Source of the DNA: Sulfurivermis sp041678005 | Lineage (GTDB): Bacteria > Pseudomonadota > Gammaproteobacteria > Thiohalomonadales > Thiohalomonadaceae | Length of the DNA: 6,125 nt | Assembly (NCBI GenBank): GCA_041678005.1 | Contig: JBAYOW010000076.1 | Location: 1 to 6,125, forward strand | Direction of reading: 5' to 3' | In this document: in pieces, positions 1 to 5,590 of the stretch | Numbering within the stretch: the stretch's first letter is position 1 | Layout of the letters: every line of letters starts with the position of its first letter | Notes under the pieces: generated by a model | Database searches by the model: none | What the model was told of the DNA's origin: nothing | Seen by the model: the letters and a program-made list of their open reading frames with translations, nothing else | Translations under genes and position numbers: made by a program

Positions 1-18
1 CAAAGTAAAACGATACAT
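1..18 (-). CDS. Start of a further gene running off the window edge
   Basis: On the minus strand an ATG at 18-16 opens a frame reading M-Y-R-F-T-L before the window ends. It is preceded by AGGA with a 7-nt spacer, a good ribosome binding site, and starts only 18 nt after the stop of the outer-membrane protein gene. That spacing suggests the same transcript. Six residues cannot identify a product. Given the zinc-associated gene pair upstream, I would guess another metal-uptake component, such as a periplasmic zinc-binding protein, but that is inference from context only. Confidence 0.4.
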
Positions 19-36
19 ATTCTTGTCCTGTGGTGA

Positions 37-1232
37 TCAGAATTTGTGTGCGCCATGTGTCCCAAGGCTCATCGCATACTGCACGGTGATTTGATTGTCG
101 GTAACACCGCGCATGGATTTATCCTGTGCCAGTTGCAGGCGCAGACGAGAGAACTCGGAGGGTGAGAAATCCAGCATCAGGCTGTGGCGTTTGGGTTTGT
201 ATTTATCAGCACCAAGCACGGTCTGATTGTTGCCAAAATTTACGCTGTCAGAATCCAGCCAATCGTAGCGATAACCGACCCGCCAGCGTGGCATGAACTG
301 ATAGACGGTTTGTGCATAAAAACCTGATTGTCTGGATTTGTAGCGATCGCCAAGCTCGGTACACGCCCCGCCATCTGCAGTGTTGTCACCACAGACAAGT
401 TCACCTTTTTCTTCGCGCTGAAAATACTCAAATTGAATTTTCAGATTGCGCTGCCTGGGGTTGCCATCTGGCGCCCATTTCCATACAGCATCGGCCAGCC
501 ATGTTTTCGATGTGCCGCTGAAATCTGTGTCCGCCTCAACCTCGTTGATATCCTCAAGATGGGCCTTGCGATCTTTGGGTCTGGCATGCAAATGCGCGAG
601 ACCGATACGCCAGCTATTTGATTCATCCCAGTCGTCGCCAAGATGAACAAAGGCCGTTGCAATGCCTGCGCCATTTTTATTGCCACCATCTTTAGCGCCT
701 GGGAAGAATTGGCCACGGGCTGCCTCGACACCAAATTCCAGAAAGGTTGTCGTGGGTGCCAGCCAGCGAGACTGCACACCATCCTGAGTCAAATGTTCGC
801 CATAAAGCACCTTGCCCAGCAGATGTTGATCAGCAAAGTCCCAGGCGTGGGGGTGTTGTTCGTTGCTATACCTATGCCCGAAAGAAAGCGCCCGGCCTTG
901 ATGGTCAGGCCATGACCCAAACCAAGGGTTTGCAGCCAGGCCTCTTCCACTTCCACCTCGTCGTCGATGATGGCGAAGTTGGCCTGGCCGCGAAAGGCCT
1001 GATCAATATTTGCTGCAATGACCAGCTCGCTGTGGTCCAGGCTGAAACCACGTTCGTCACCATGATCGTGGCCGGCGGGAATGAAGCCTGTGATATGCCG
1101 TTCATCAATATTTTTTGCATTGAGATAACGTCCCTGCAGGATGAGGGATATCTCTGGATTGAAGCTCTGATTTTCTGCAGCAGCAAGGGGCAGCGCGCAG
1201 CATGCCGCAAGGCCAAGGTAAAAGCGTTTCAT
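37..1232 (-). pseudogene. Zinc-associated porin-like outer-membrane beta-barrel protein, split by a frameshift
   Basis: Two frames together read as one protein of about 398 residues. The first frame (from 1232) starts at an ATG with AGGAG 7 nt upstream and has a signal peptide (MKRFYLGLAACCALPLAAA, probable cleavage after the last A). This is preferred over an in-frame ATG nine codons upstream. A His/Asp-rich segment follows (GHDHGDE, about 54-60), then the family-like stretches GFSLDHSELVI (62-72) and KAGRFLSGIG (112-121). At about 870 the frame breaks: adding one base to the Gly-121 codon continues as YSNEQHPHAWDF and runs through to the stop at 37. The C-terminal half has alternating aromatic beta-strand patterns and ends in Phe, typical of proteins inserted by the BAM complex. 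I recall such proteins beside zinc-uptake genes, sometimes labelled TonB-dependent receptors, but no plug domain is visible. Read literally, the gene gives a 147-residue truncated product ending at 789. The lesion may be real or a sequencing error. The substrate is unknown; metal transport is inferred. Confidence 0.75.
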
Positions 1233-1306
1233 GGAATAACTCCTGAAATGACTAAACAAAATATCCGCCCGACAATGCAGGCAGACTGGTTTTTAGATTG
1301 TTTTAA

Positions 1307-1588
1307 TCAGGAGTAACCAGGCGGGCCGCGCTGGCCCAGGGTGTGGCGAAATGGCGTGGGTAATTCGACAGTTGTCGTCGTCGGTGCAAGTAGTGTATTT
1401 GTTTGTGGTCTATCTGCTGGCTGGATGGCCGCTGATACAAGACCATTTCCCGGAGCGCTGCTGAACAGACACTCGGCACAGACCTTGCCGTCATGATGGG
1501 CAGCAAGGTCTGTGTGATGTTCCAGATGAGTCCAGGCAAATAATAGCAGCGCCAGGCTCAGGGTGATGGGAAGGAGACGATTGTTCAT
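1307..1588 (-). CDS. Small exported His/Cys protein resembling zinc-uptake zinc chaperones
   Basis: This 93-residue protein has a hydrophobic N-terminal segment (about residues 5-19, LLPITLSLALLLFAW), suggesting a signal peptide or membrane anchor. A cluster of possible metal ligands follows: His21, His24, His25, His31, His32 and a C-x-x-C pair at Cys37/Cys40. The tail contains GQRGPP (85-90), similar to the Arg-Gly-Pro-Pro ending I know from DUF2946-like proteins and from small proteins called zinc chaperones of ABC-type zinc uptake systems. It is 74 nt upstream of the outer-membrane barrel gene on the same strand, probably co-transcribed. The likely job is to bind zinc in the periplasm; this rests on residues and context, since the family is poorly characterised. 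The ATG at 1588 has no good ribosome binding site (nearest GAAGG is about 15 nt upstream), so the start is less certain than the frame. Confidence 0.6.
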   Translation of the reverse strand: MNNRLLPITLSLALLLFAWTHLEHHTDLAAHHDGKVCAECLFSSAPGNGLVSAAIQPADRPQTNTLLAPTTTTVELPTPFRHTLGQRGPPGYS

Positions 1589-1597
1589 GTGGTCAGC

Positions 1598-1626
1598 AAA
1601 ATACCTTCAGCCACTCGGTTTGTCTA
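1598..1626 (-). promoter_or_regulatory. Candidate sigma-70 promoter for the zinc-associated pair
   Basis: On the minus strand TAGACA (1626-1621, five of six matches to TTGACA) is followed after exactly 17 nt by TATTTT (1603-1598, four of six to TATAAT). The -10 box ends only 9 nt before the ATG at 1588, so transcription would begin within a few bases of the start codon. That would give a nearly leaderless mRNA and could explain the missing ribosome binding site. No recognisable Zur box overlaps it. Prediction by eye only. Confidence 0.3.
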
Positions 1627-1657
1627 TGGTGTCTTCAATGTACTTGAGTTTAACCGC

Positions 1658-1672
1658 TAAGCGCAACGCTTA
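1658..1672. repeat. Short perfect inverted repeat downstream of apaH
   Basis: TAAGCG-CAA-CGCTTA is a perfect 6-bp stem with a 3-nt loop, 32 nt after the apaH stop on the minus strand. No run of T follows it in the apaH direction, so it is not a standard intrinsic terminator. It may stabilise the 3' end of the apaH message, bind a regulator of the downstream zinc-associated pair, or mean nothing. Confidence 0.35.
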
Positions 1673-1703
1673 ACGAAGTTCTCGTGAGCTGTGTTTAGAT
1701 TGT

Positions 1704-2534
1704 TCAGTCGCCCGGCACGCGGGTGGTGGGGCAGTTGAGATGATAGACCTGGGTATCTTCCAGACGCAGTGCGGTCAGTGAGCCGCCCCAGAGGCAGCCG
1801 GTGTCGATAGCGCAGACGTTGTGGCCACGATAATAGCCAAGGGTGGACCAGTGGCCGAAGACGATGCGTTGTTCTGTGCTGTGACGTGTGGGGTGGGTAA
1901 ACCAGGGCAGCAGGTCGGTGTGCTCGTTGTCAGGCATGCTTTTGTGGCCAAGATCGATCGCGCCGGAGCTGGAACAAAAGCGTAGTCGGGTAAAGCAGTT
2001 TACGGCAAAACGCAGACGCTCCCAGCCGTGTAGATGTTCGCTCCAGTGTACAGGTTGATTGCCATACATATTTTCCAGAAAGGGAATGAAGTCATCGCCG
2101 CGCAGGGCTTTTTCTACTTCACTCGCCAGTTGTTTGGCCGTGGCAATATCCCACTGTGGCGGCAGTCCGGCATGAACCATCAGCCAATCAAGGTTACTGT
2201 CGTGGTGCAGCAACGGCTGCTGGCGCAGCCAATCGCATAGTTCATCGCCATCATGTGCATCAAGCACTGGTTGTAGCGTGTCGCTGGCGTGGTGGTGACG
2301 CTTCCGCTGACGCCAGGCGGCGATTAGGTGCAGATCGTGATTTCCCAGCACGGTGATTGCGCGATCACCAAGGGCGCGGACAAAACGTAATACCTGCAAG
2401 GATTTTGGTCCACGATTGACCAGGTCGCCAACAAACCAAAGTCTGTCTTTAGTGGGATCAAACTGGATTTGTTCGAGCAATTGCTCCAATTGATCGTAAC
2501 AGCCCTGAACATCGCCTATTGCGTAGGTGGACAC
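1704..2534 (-). CDS. apaH: Bis(5'-nucleosyl)-tetraphosphatase, symmetrical (ApaH)
   Basis: The 276-residue protein matches the size of E. coli ApaH (about 280). It hydrolyses diadenosine tetraphosphate symmetrically to two ADP in the cytoplasm, controlling Ap4A levels and, in E. coli, removing Np4 RNA caps. The metallophosphoesterase motifs are in order: GDVQG (7-11), GDLVNRGP (36-43), GNHD (64-67), VHAGLPPQW (120-128) and FGHW (226-229), then IDTGCLWGG (243-251). These supply the Asp, Asn and His metal ligands and the catalytic His. The start is GTG at 2534, with AAGG 8 nt upstream; the GDVQG motif directly after it leaves little room for another start. It lies 17 nt after apaG, so the two are almost certainly co-transcribed, probably with glk. 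No key residue appears to be missing. Confidence 0.97.
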   Translation of the reverse strand: MSTYAIGDVQGCYDQLEQLLEQIQFDPTKDRLWFVGDLVNRGPKSLQVLRFVRALGDRAITVLGNHDLHLIAAWRQRKRHHHASDTLQPVLDAHDGDELCDWLRQQPLLHHDSNLDWLMVHAGLPPQWDIATAKQLASEVEKALRGDDFIPFLENMYGNQPVHWSEHLHGWERLRFAVNCFTRLRFCSSSGAIDLGHKSMPDNEHTDLLPWFTHPTRHSTEQRIVFGHWSTLGYYRGHNVCAIDTGCLWGGSLTALRLEDTQVYHLNCPTTRVPGD

Positions 2535-2551
2535 AGTTTAAACCTTGGTAT

Positions 2552-2929
2552 TTAGTGCAGTGTGTGAGGTGTGGAGAGACGGAATGTGGGGATCTCAACT
2601 TCAAACTCATGGCCGTCTTCGGCATGCATTTGATAGCTGCCCTGCATGACCCCTACAGGTGTATCTAGTACTGTGCCGCTGGTGTAGCGAAATAATTTGC
2701 CTGGTGCCAGATGCGGTTGCTCACCGACCACACCGGTGCCGCGCACTTCCTGTACCCCACCATTGCCATCGGTGATGACCCAGTGTCTTGATAATAGTTG
2801 AGCAGGTAGTTCACCGATGTTGCGTATGGTAATAGTGTAGGCAAAGACATAGCGGTTTTCTGCTGGCAGTGACTGATTATCCAGGTAGTGGGTTTCTACT
2901 TCAATGTCGATATTGTATTTGTCGTTCAT
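2552..2929 (-). CDS. apaG: ApaG family protein (Co2+/Mg2+ efflux protein ApaG)
   Basis: ApaG is a small cytoplasmic protein with a fibronectin-III-like beta-sandwich, often encoded next to apaH. Its exact role is unsettled: mutants in Salmonella affect cobalt resistance and magnesium efflux, and some homologues bind nucleotides. Visible family segments are RYVFAYTITIRN (26-37), GTGVVGEQP (64-72), FRYTSGT (80-86) and PVGVMQGSYQM (91-101), with an IPTFRL ending (113-118). The frame also allows a TTG start 21 nt upstream (2950). I chose the ATG at 2929 because it gives 125 residues and places RYVF at residue 26, exactly as in E. coli ApaG. The ribosome binding site there is weak (GAAG, about 7 nt upstream). 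It follows glk by 26 nt and precedes apaH by 17 nt. Confidence 0.93.
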   Translation of the reverse strand: MNDKYNIDIEVETHYLDNQSLPAENRYVFAYTITIRNIGELPAQLLSRHWVITDGNGGVQEVRGTGVVGEQPHLAPGKLFRYTSGTVLDTPVGVMQGSYQMHAEDGHEFEVEIPTFRLSTPHTLH

Positions 2930-2955
2930 ATTGGTCTTCAGATTATTCAATGGTT

Positions 2956-3936
2956 TTACCGTGCTGCCAGCAGCAGCGCGCCCAGCAACCCTACTTGTGG
3001 GTTGGTTACTACATGCAGCGGGATTTTTTCCAGCACAGGCCGCATGCGTCCCTTGTCCAGGTAACTGTGGATGAAATTGCCTTGCTGTAAATGTGGCAGG
3101 ATCCTGGCAGCAATGCCACCGGCAAGATAGACCCCGCCTCGCGCCATGGTTGCCAGGGCCAGGTTGCCGGCAATCGCACCATAAAGATGGATAAATTGTT
3201 GCAGGGCAAGAACCGCGCGATCATCATTTGATGTGGCAATCGCCGCCGCAGGATCGGCTGCATCAAGCAGGCCAGCAGTATCCTCGGCTTTATCATGTGA
3301 CAGCAGAAAACGGTAAATGTTTACCAGCCCAGGGCCGGAGACTACACGCTCCCAGGAGACATGGCCAAATTGGGCGCGTAAAAATGACAGCAGGCCATCC
3401 TGTAATTCATTGCTGGCAGCAAAATCCATGTGACCGGCCTCGGTGGGGAAAACCATATAGTCGCCTGCCTGGGGGATAAGCAGTGCTACACCCAGGCCTG
3501 TACCGGCACCTAGCACCACTTTTGGCGCCTTGAGATCTGCCTGTGCTGCATGCAGTGTGATCAGATCGTCTGCGTGTAACGCTGCAATGCCGTGGCCTAC
3601 CGCTTGAAAGTCATTGATGAGCAGCACGGGGACGCCAAAATGCCGGCTTAAATCCTGGCTATCAATCCGCCAGGGCAGATTGGTGAGTTTAGCTGTTTGC
3701 TGCGGATATTGGCCCTGTACCGGCCCGGCCACTGCCAGACAGATGCCTTGGCTGGCCTGGTTTGTGTTCTGCAGGAAATCTTCCAGCAGAGTGGCAAGAT
3801 CAGCGTAATCGGCACTGGTGTAGTGCGCCTGTTGCAAGACACGTTGCGCTTGCAGCGAGCCAGGCAGAAACTCGGCCTGTTGCAGCAAGGTTTTGGTGCC
3901 ACCAATATCAGCGGCGATAACAGTTTTATTTTTCAT
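2956..3936 (-). CDS. glk: Glucokinase
   Basis: Glucokinase phosphorylates glucose with ATP to glucose 6-phosphate in the cytoplasm, feeding glycolysis or the 6-phosphogluconate route. The 326 residues compare with 321 in E. coli Glk. Visible features are the phosphate-binding motif ADIGGTKT (9-16), LAVAGPVQG (67-75), INDF (107-110) with the probable catalytic base Asp109, GAGTGLG (143-149), EAGHMDF (166-172, the sugar-contacting segment), VSGPGLVNIYR (199-209), the second nucleotide-binding loop LAGGIAARI (271-279) and NPQVGLLG (312-319) at the end. These fit the E. coli glucokinase family rather than the shorter, zinc-binding ROK kinases. The ATG at 3936 has no evident ribosome binding site, though the ADIGGTKT position supports this start. 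It leads the tight group glk-apaG-apaH. Confidence 0.96.
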   Translation of the reverse strand: MKNKTVIAADIGGTKTLLQQAEFLPGSLQAQRVLQQAHYTSADYADLATLLEDFLQNTNQASQGICLAVAGPVQGQYPQQTAKLTNLPWRIDSQDLSRHFGVPVLLINDFQAVGHGIAALHADDLITLHAAQADLKAPKVVLGAGTGLGVALLIPQAGDYMVFPTEAGHMDFAASNELQDGLLSFLRAQFGHVSWERVVSGPGLVNIYRFLLSHDKAEDTAGLLDAADPAAAIATSNDDRAVLALQQFIHLYGAIAGNLALATMARGGVYLAGGIAARILPHLQQGNFIHSYLDKGRMRPVLEKIPLHVVTNPQVGLLGALLLAAR

Positions 3937-3951
3937 GCATGTTTGTAGTGA

Positions 3952-3981
3952 ATAATAGAGTGTGGGCTGTCAATTGGACAA
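3952..3981 (-). promoter_or_regulatory. Candidate promoter of glk-apaG-apaH
   Basis: On the minus strand TTGTCC (3981-3976, four of six to TTGACA) is followed after 18 nt by TATTAT (3957-3952, five of six to TATAAT). Transcription would start only about 8 nt before the glk ATG. A perfect TTGACA also lies inside the spacer (3973-3968), but it is too close to TATTAT to pair with it. Read by eye; moderate to low certainty. Confidence 0.35.
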
Positions 3982-4028
3982 CTCGTTGAGATTTGCCGTG
4001 AATTGTGGGGTATGCAGATTTTGTAGCT

Positions 4029-4041
4029 TACACACTGTGTA
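4029..4041. promoter_or_regulatory. Palindrome upstream of glk, possible operator
   Basis: TACACA-C-TGTGTA is a perfect 6-bp inverted repeat around a single base, about 48 bp upstream of the candidate glk -35 box and within the 159-bp pgl-glk gap. Size and symmetry suit a dimeric transcription factor site. It does not match the HexR consensus (TGTAAT-N-ATTACA type) that controls pgl and glk in many gammaproteobacteria. The regulator is unknown. Confidence 0.3.
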
Positions 4042-4055
4042 TCAAGTCCACTCTG

Positions 4056-4088
4056 AATAAAAACACACGGCGGCTTTCACTGCCTTGT
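4056..4088 (-). terminator. Candidate intrinsic terminator after pgl
   Basis: Starting 7 nt after the pgl stop, the minus strand can fold as an imperfect hairpin: ACA/TGT, a mismatch, GGC/GCC, a mismatch, then G-C and T-G pairs closing a GAAA tetraloop. A G and then TTTTTATT follow the stem. A stem followed by a T-run with a stable tetraloop fits Rho-independent termination, but two mismatches make it weak. If real, glk has its own promoter. Confidence 0.4.
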
Positions 4089-4095
4089 TTAGTGG

Positions 4096-4833
4096 TCAAG
4101 CGTGCCCGTTATCGAGCAGACTGGCAGCTGGCTCGTCAATAAACCATTCCAGCGTACCACGGGGTTTTAATCTTTGTACGGGAAACAAGTGTTCTGTTGG
4201 GTTTGAATTCAGTACCTGACTTATGACCCTGGCCTTTTGTACACCACTTACCAGCAGCATGATATGGCGGGCCTGATTCAGCACAGGCAGGGTGAGGCTA
4301 AGACGCCAACTATCCATTTTGCCGACAAAATCGGCCAGCACTGTTTGCTGTTGCTCGTGCAGGCTGTTGCTGCCTGGAAACAGCGAAGCGATATGACCAT
4401 CTGTGCCCAGACCCAGCAAGACCAGGTCAAAGCCTGTGGCCGGTAAATGCTGTGCTAGCACCTTGGCATAGTAGGCCGCAGCCTCGCTTGGGGGCAGTTC
4501 GCCCCTCATTCGATGTATCTGTGGCTGTATTGGTAGATGATCGAGCAGTGAGTCACGCACCATGCGGTAATTACTGTCTTGATGTTCCGGCGACACACAA
4601 CGCTCATCGCCAAAATAAAGCTGTACTCGTGTCCAATCGATCCGCTCGGCCTGCTGACTGAGTAAGGCGTACAGGCCACGCGGTGTCGAACCACCAGCCA
4701 GCGCGAGATGGAAACTGCCGCGCTCTGCAATGGCATGATTACCCAGTTCCAACAAACGTTCGGCAGCGGCCTGATAGAGTGCCGCTGGATCCGTGGAGAT
4801 ATGGATGGGGATGGAATTTTCGTTCATGCTCAT
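4096..4833 (-). CDS. pgl: 6-phosphogluconolactonase (DevB type)
   Basis: The enzyme hydrolyses 6-phosphogluconolactone to 6-phosphogluconate, the second step of the oxidative pentose phosphate and Entner-Doudoroff routes, in the cytoplasm. From the ATG at 4833 it has 245 residues, normal for the family. Diagnostic segments are LALAGGSTPRGLY (43-55, phosphate binding), YFGDERCV (73-80), SNYRM (87-91), and DLVLLGLGTDGHIASLFPG (136-154) with the conserved Asp-Gly-His. The C-terminal KPRGTLEWFID (223-233) resembles the usual ending. Start choice is uncertain: TTG at 4845, ATG at 4833 and ATG at 4827 are all in frame and none has a strong ribosome binding site; AGAG lies 4 nt before the 4833 ATG. 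With glk, two steps of glucose entry into the 6-phosphogluconate pathway are encoded here. The dehydrogenase between them (zwf), a common neighbour of pgl, is not in the window. Confidence 0.95.
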   Translation of the reverse strand: MSMNENSIPIHISTDPAALYQAAAERLLELGNHAIAERGSFHLALAGGSTPRGLYALLSQQAERIDWTRVQLYFGDERCVSPEHQDSNYRMVRDSLLDHLPIQPQIHRMRGELPPSEAAAYYAKVLAQHLPATGFDLVLLGLGTDGHIASLFPGSNSLHEQQQTVLADFVGKMDSWRLSLTLPVLNQARHIMLLVSGVQKARVISQVLNSNPTEHLFPVQRLKPRGTLEWFIDEPAASLLDNGHA

Positions 4834-5016
4834 GGGGCTCTGCAAAAGACTATCTGACAGTTAAAATACCCCAAAGCCATTATTGAGACCAGTTAGTTGA
4901 TGGATGCCCCGCATATTTTGCCAGTGTGTGGGTTATATAAGTCTGTCGATACACTGTTTTAATTAATACCGTGTTGATTTCAGTATGTAGATGGTTAGCT
5001 GATATTTTAGTTGTGC

Positions 5017-5292
5017 TTAACTACGGGCTCCATTGTGTTGCTGGATAAACTCCAAGGCCTCATTAACGGCATTCTCTATCTGCCGTTCTATTTCCAGTTG
5101 TTCTTCATCACTGAGAAAAAAAATGGTGTCCACGGTATGGCGGACATAGTGTGGAGGCAGACGGTTCAAGGCAATACAGGCAATATCTGCCAGCAGGTCT
5201 TTATCGGTAATTCCCTTTTGCGTTACCAGGTTTTCCTGCAGGTATTGCAGCAGCAGTTTTTCATGATAGTTATAGATATCTTCGGAGAACAT
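5017..5292 (-). CDS. ComFB-family small protein (late competence development protein family)
   Basis: The 91-residue soluble protein has an N-terminal helix (DIYNYHEKLLLQYL, 5-18), then the ComFB signature DIACIALNRLPPHYV (36-50), and a charged C-terminal helix (EEQLEIERQIENAVNEALEF, 63-82). The family takes its name from B. subtilis comFB, in the comF competence operon. Cyanobacterial members have been shown to bind cyclic dinucleotides, so a second-messenger receptor role is plausible here but not demonstrated. Unlike the Bacillus protein, with its metal-binding cysteines, this one has a single Cys (39). The ATG at 5292 is well supported by AAGGA 8 nt upstream. It lies 298 bp after rsmA and 183 bp before pgl on the same strand. 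The gap to pgl shows no clear terminator, so co-transcription with pgl is possible. Confidence 0.85.
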   Translation of the reverse strand: MFSEDIYNYHEKLLLQYLQENLVTQKGITDKDLLADIACIALNRLPPHYVRHTVDTIFFLSDEEQLEIERQIENAVNEALEFIQQHNGARS

Positions 5293-5437
5293 TCAGGTAT
5301 TCCTTTGGCTGGTTGGCAGTGCTAGCCCGTATATTTTACCAAGTCGTGAGAAAAAGTTCTGATCTTGTTGTTGTACAATGATTTGTGTCGTTTTTTGTAA
5401 TAAAAAGCAAGATGTTTGGTTGTGTTTCCTTGGTACT

Positions 5438-5468
5438 GTAGGGCGCAATAACCAACGGGCATTGCGCC
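5438..5468 (+). repeat. REP-type palindrome with GTAG head
   Basis: The plus strand shows the tetranucleotide GTAG (5438-5441) followed directly by an imperfect palindrome. Outer arms GGCGCAAT (5442-5449) and ATTGCGCC (5461-5468) pair perfectly over 8 bp. Inside them are an AA/GC internal mismatch, a CC/GG pair and an AAC loop. A GTRG head plus a GC-rich palindrome with a mid-stem mismatch is the described architecture of REP sequences mobilised by RAYT (REP-associated tyrosine) transposases. It sits between rsmA and comFB, the usual intergenic placement. The rest of the 298-bp gap (5293-5590) is AT-rich, with no gene I can support. No RAYT gene is in the window. Confidence 0.65.
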
Positions 5469-5474
5469 GAATGT

Positions 5475-5487
5475 GGAAGCCCCTTCC
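5475..5487. repeat. Small hairpin next to the REP element
   Basis: GGAAG-CCC-CTTCC is a perfect 5-bp stem with a 3-nt loop, starting 6 bp after the REP palindrome. REP elements often occur as pairs or with neighbouring stems, so it may belong to the same unit, though its sequence is unrelated to the REP arms and it has no GTAG head. Confidence 0.35.
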
Positions 5488-5590
5488 CTTCAAGAAACTC
5501 AAACAGCTCCCCTCCTTCAAGATGCTGCCTCAACAGCGCGTAGTTGTTATAACTATAGCCAGCCAGAATCACGATATAATTTACCCACTA

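Noticed and set aside
747..1316. 189-aa plus-strand open frame
   Set aside because: It is antisense to the outer-membrane protein gene, whose two frames carry a signal peptide and barrel features.
1651..1700. Possible integron attC-like site (GTTAAGC / GCTTAAC near the inverted repeat)
   Set aside because: Only one core-like half is present, with none of the paired boxes or long imperfect palindrome of attC, and the neighbours are not cassette genes.
1692..1704. 11-bp sequence AACAATCTAAA after the apaH stop, repeated after the zinc-chaperone stop (1292-1302)
   Set aside because: Several 11-bp repeats are expected by chance in 6 kb, and it forms no hairpin.
4846..5016. Search for a HexR box upstream of pgl
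   Set aside because: No TGTAAT/ATTACA-type palindrome is visible, so no HexR control is claimed.
5293..5520. Overlapping minus-strand frame whose TGA abuts the comFB ATG, with AAGGAGG 8 nt before an internal TTG
   Set aside because: The coupling geometry is tempting, but the frame reads through the REP and hairpin, has low-complexity Q and basic composition, and uses a TTG start. More likely chance than a gene.
5541..5555. TAGTT-GTTAT-AACTA inverted repeat containing GTTATAAC, reminiscent of a Zur half-site
   Set aside because: It lies just after rsmA, far from the zinc-associated genes, and does not match a full Zur box.
5336..5572. 78-aa minus-strand frame (GTG start) between rsmA and comFB
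   Set aside because: No ribosome binding site precedes it, I recognise no family, and its middle is a translation of the REP palindrome, which commonly yields spurious open frames.
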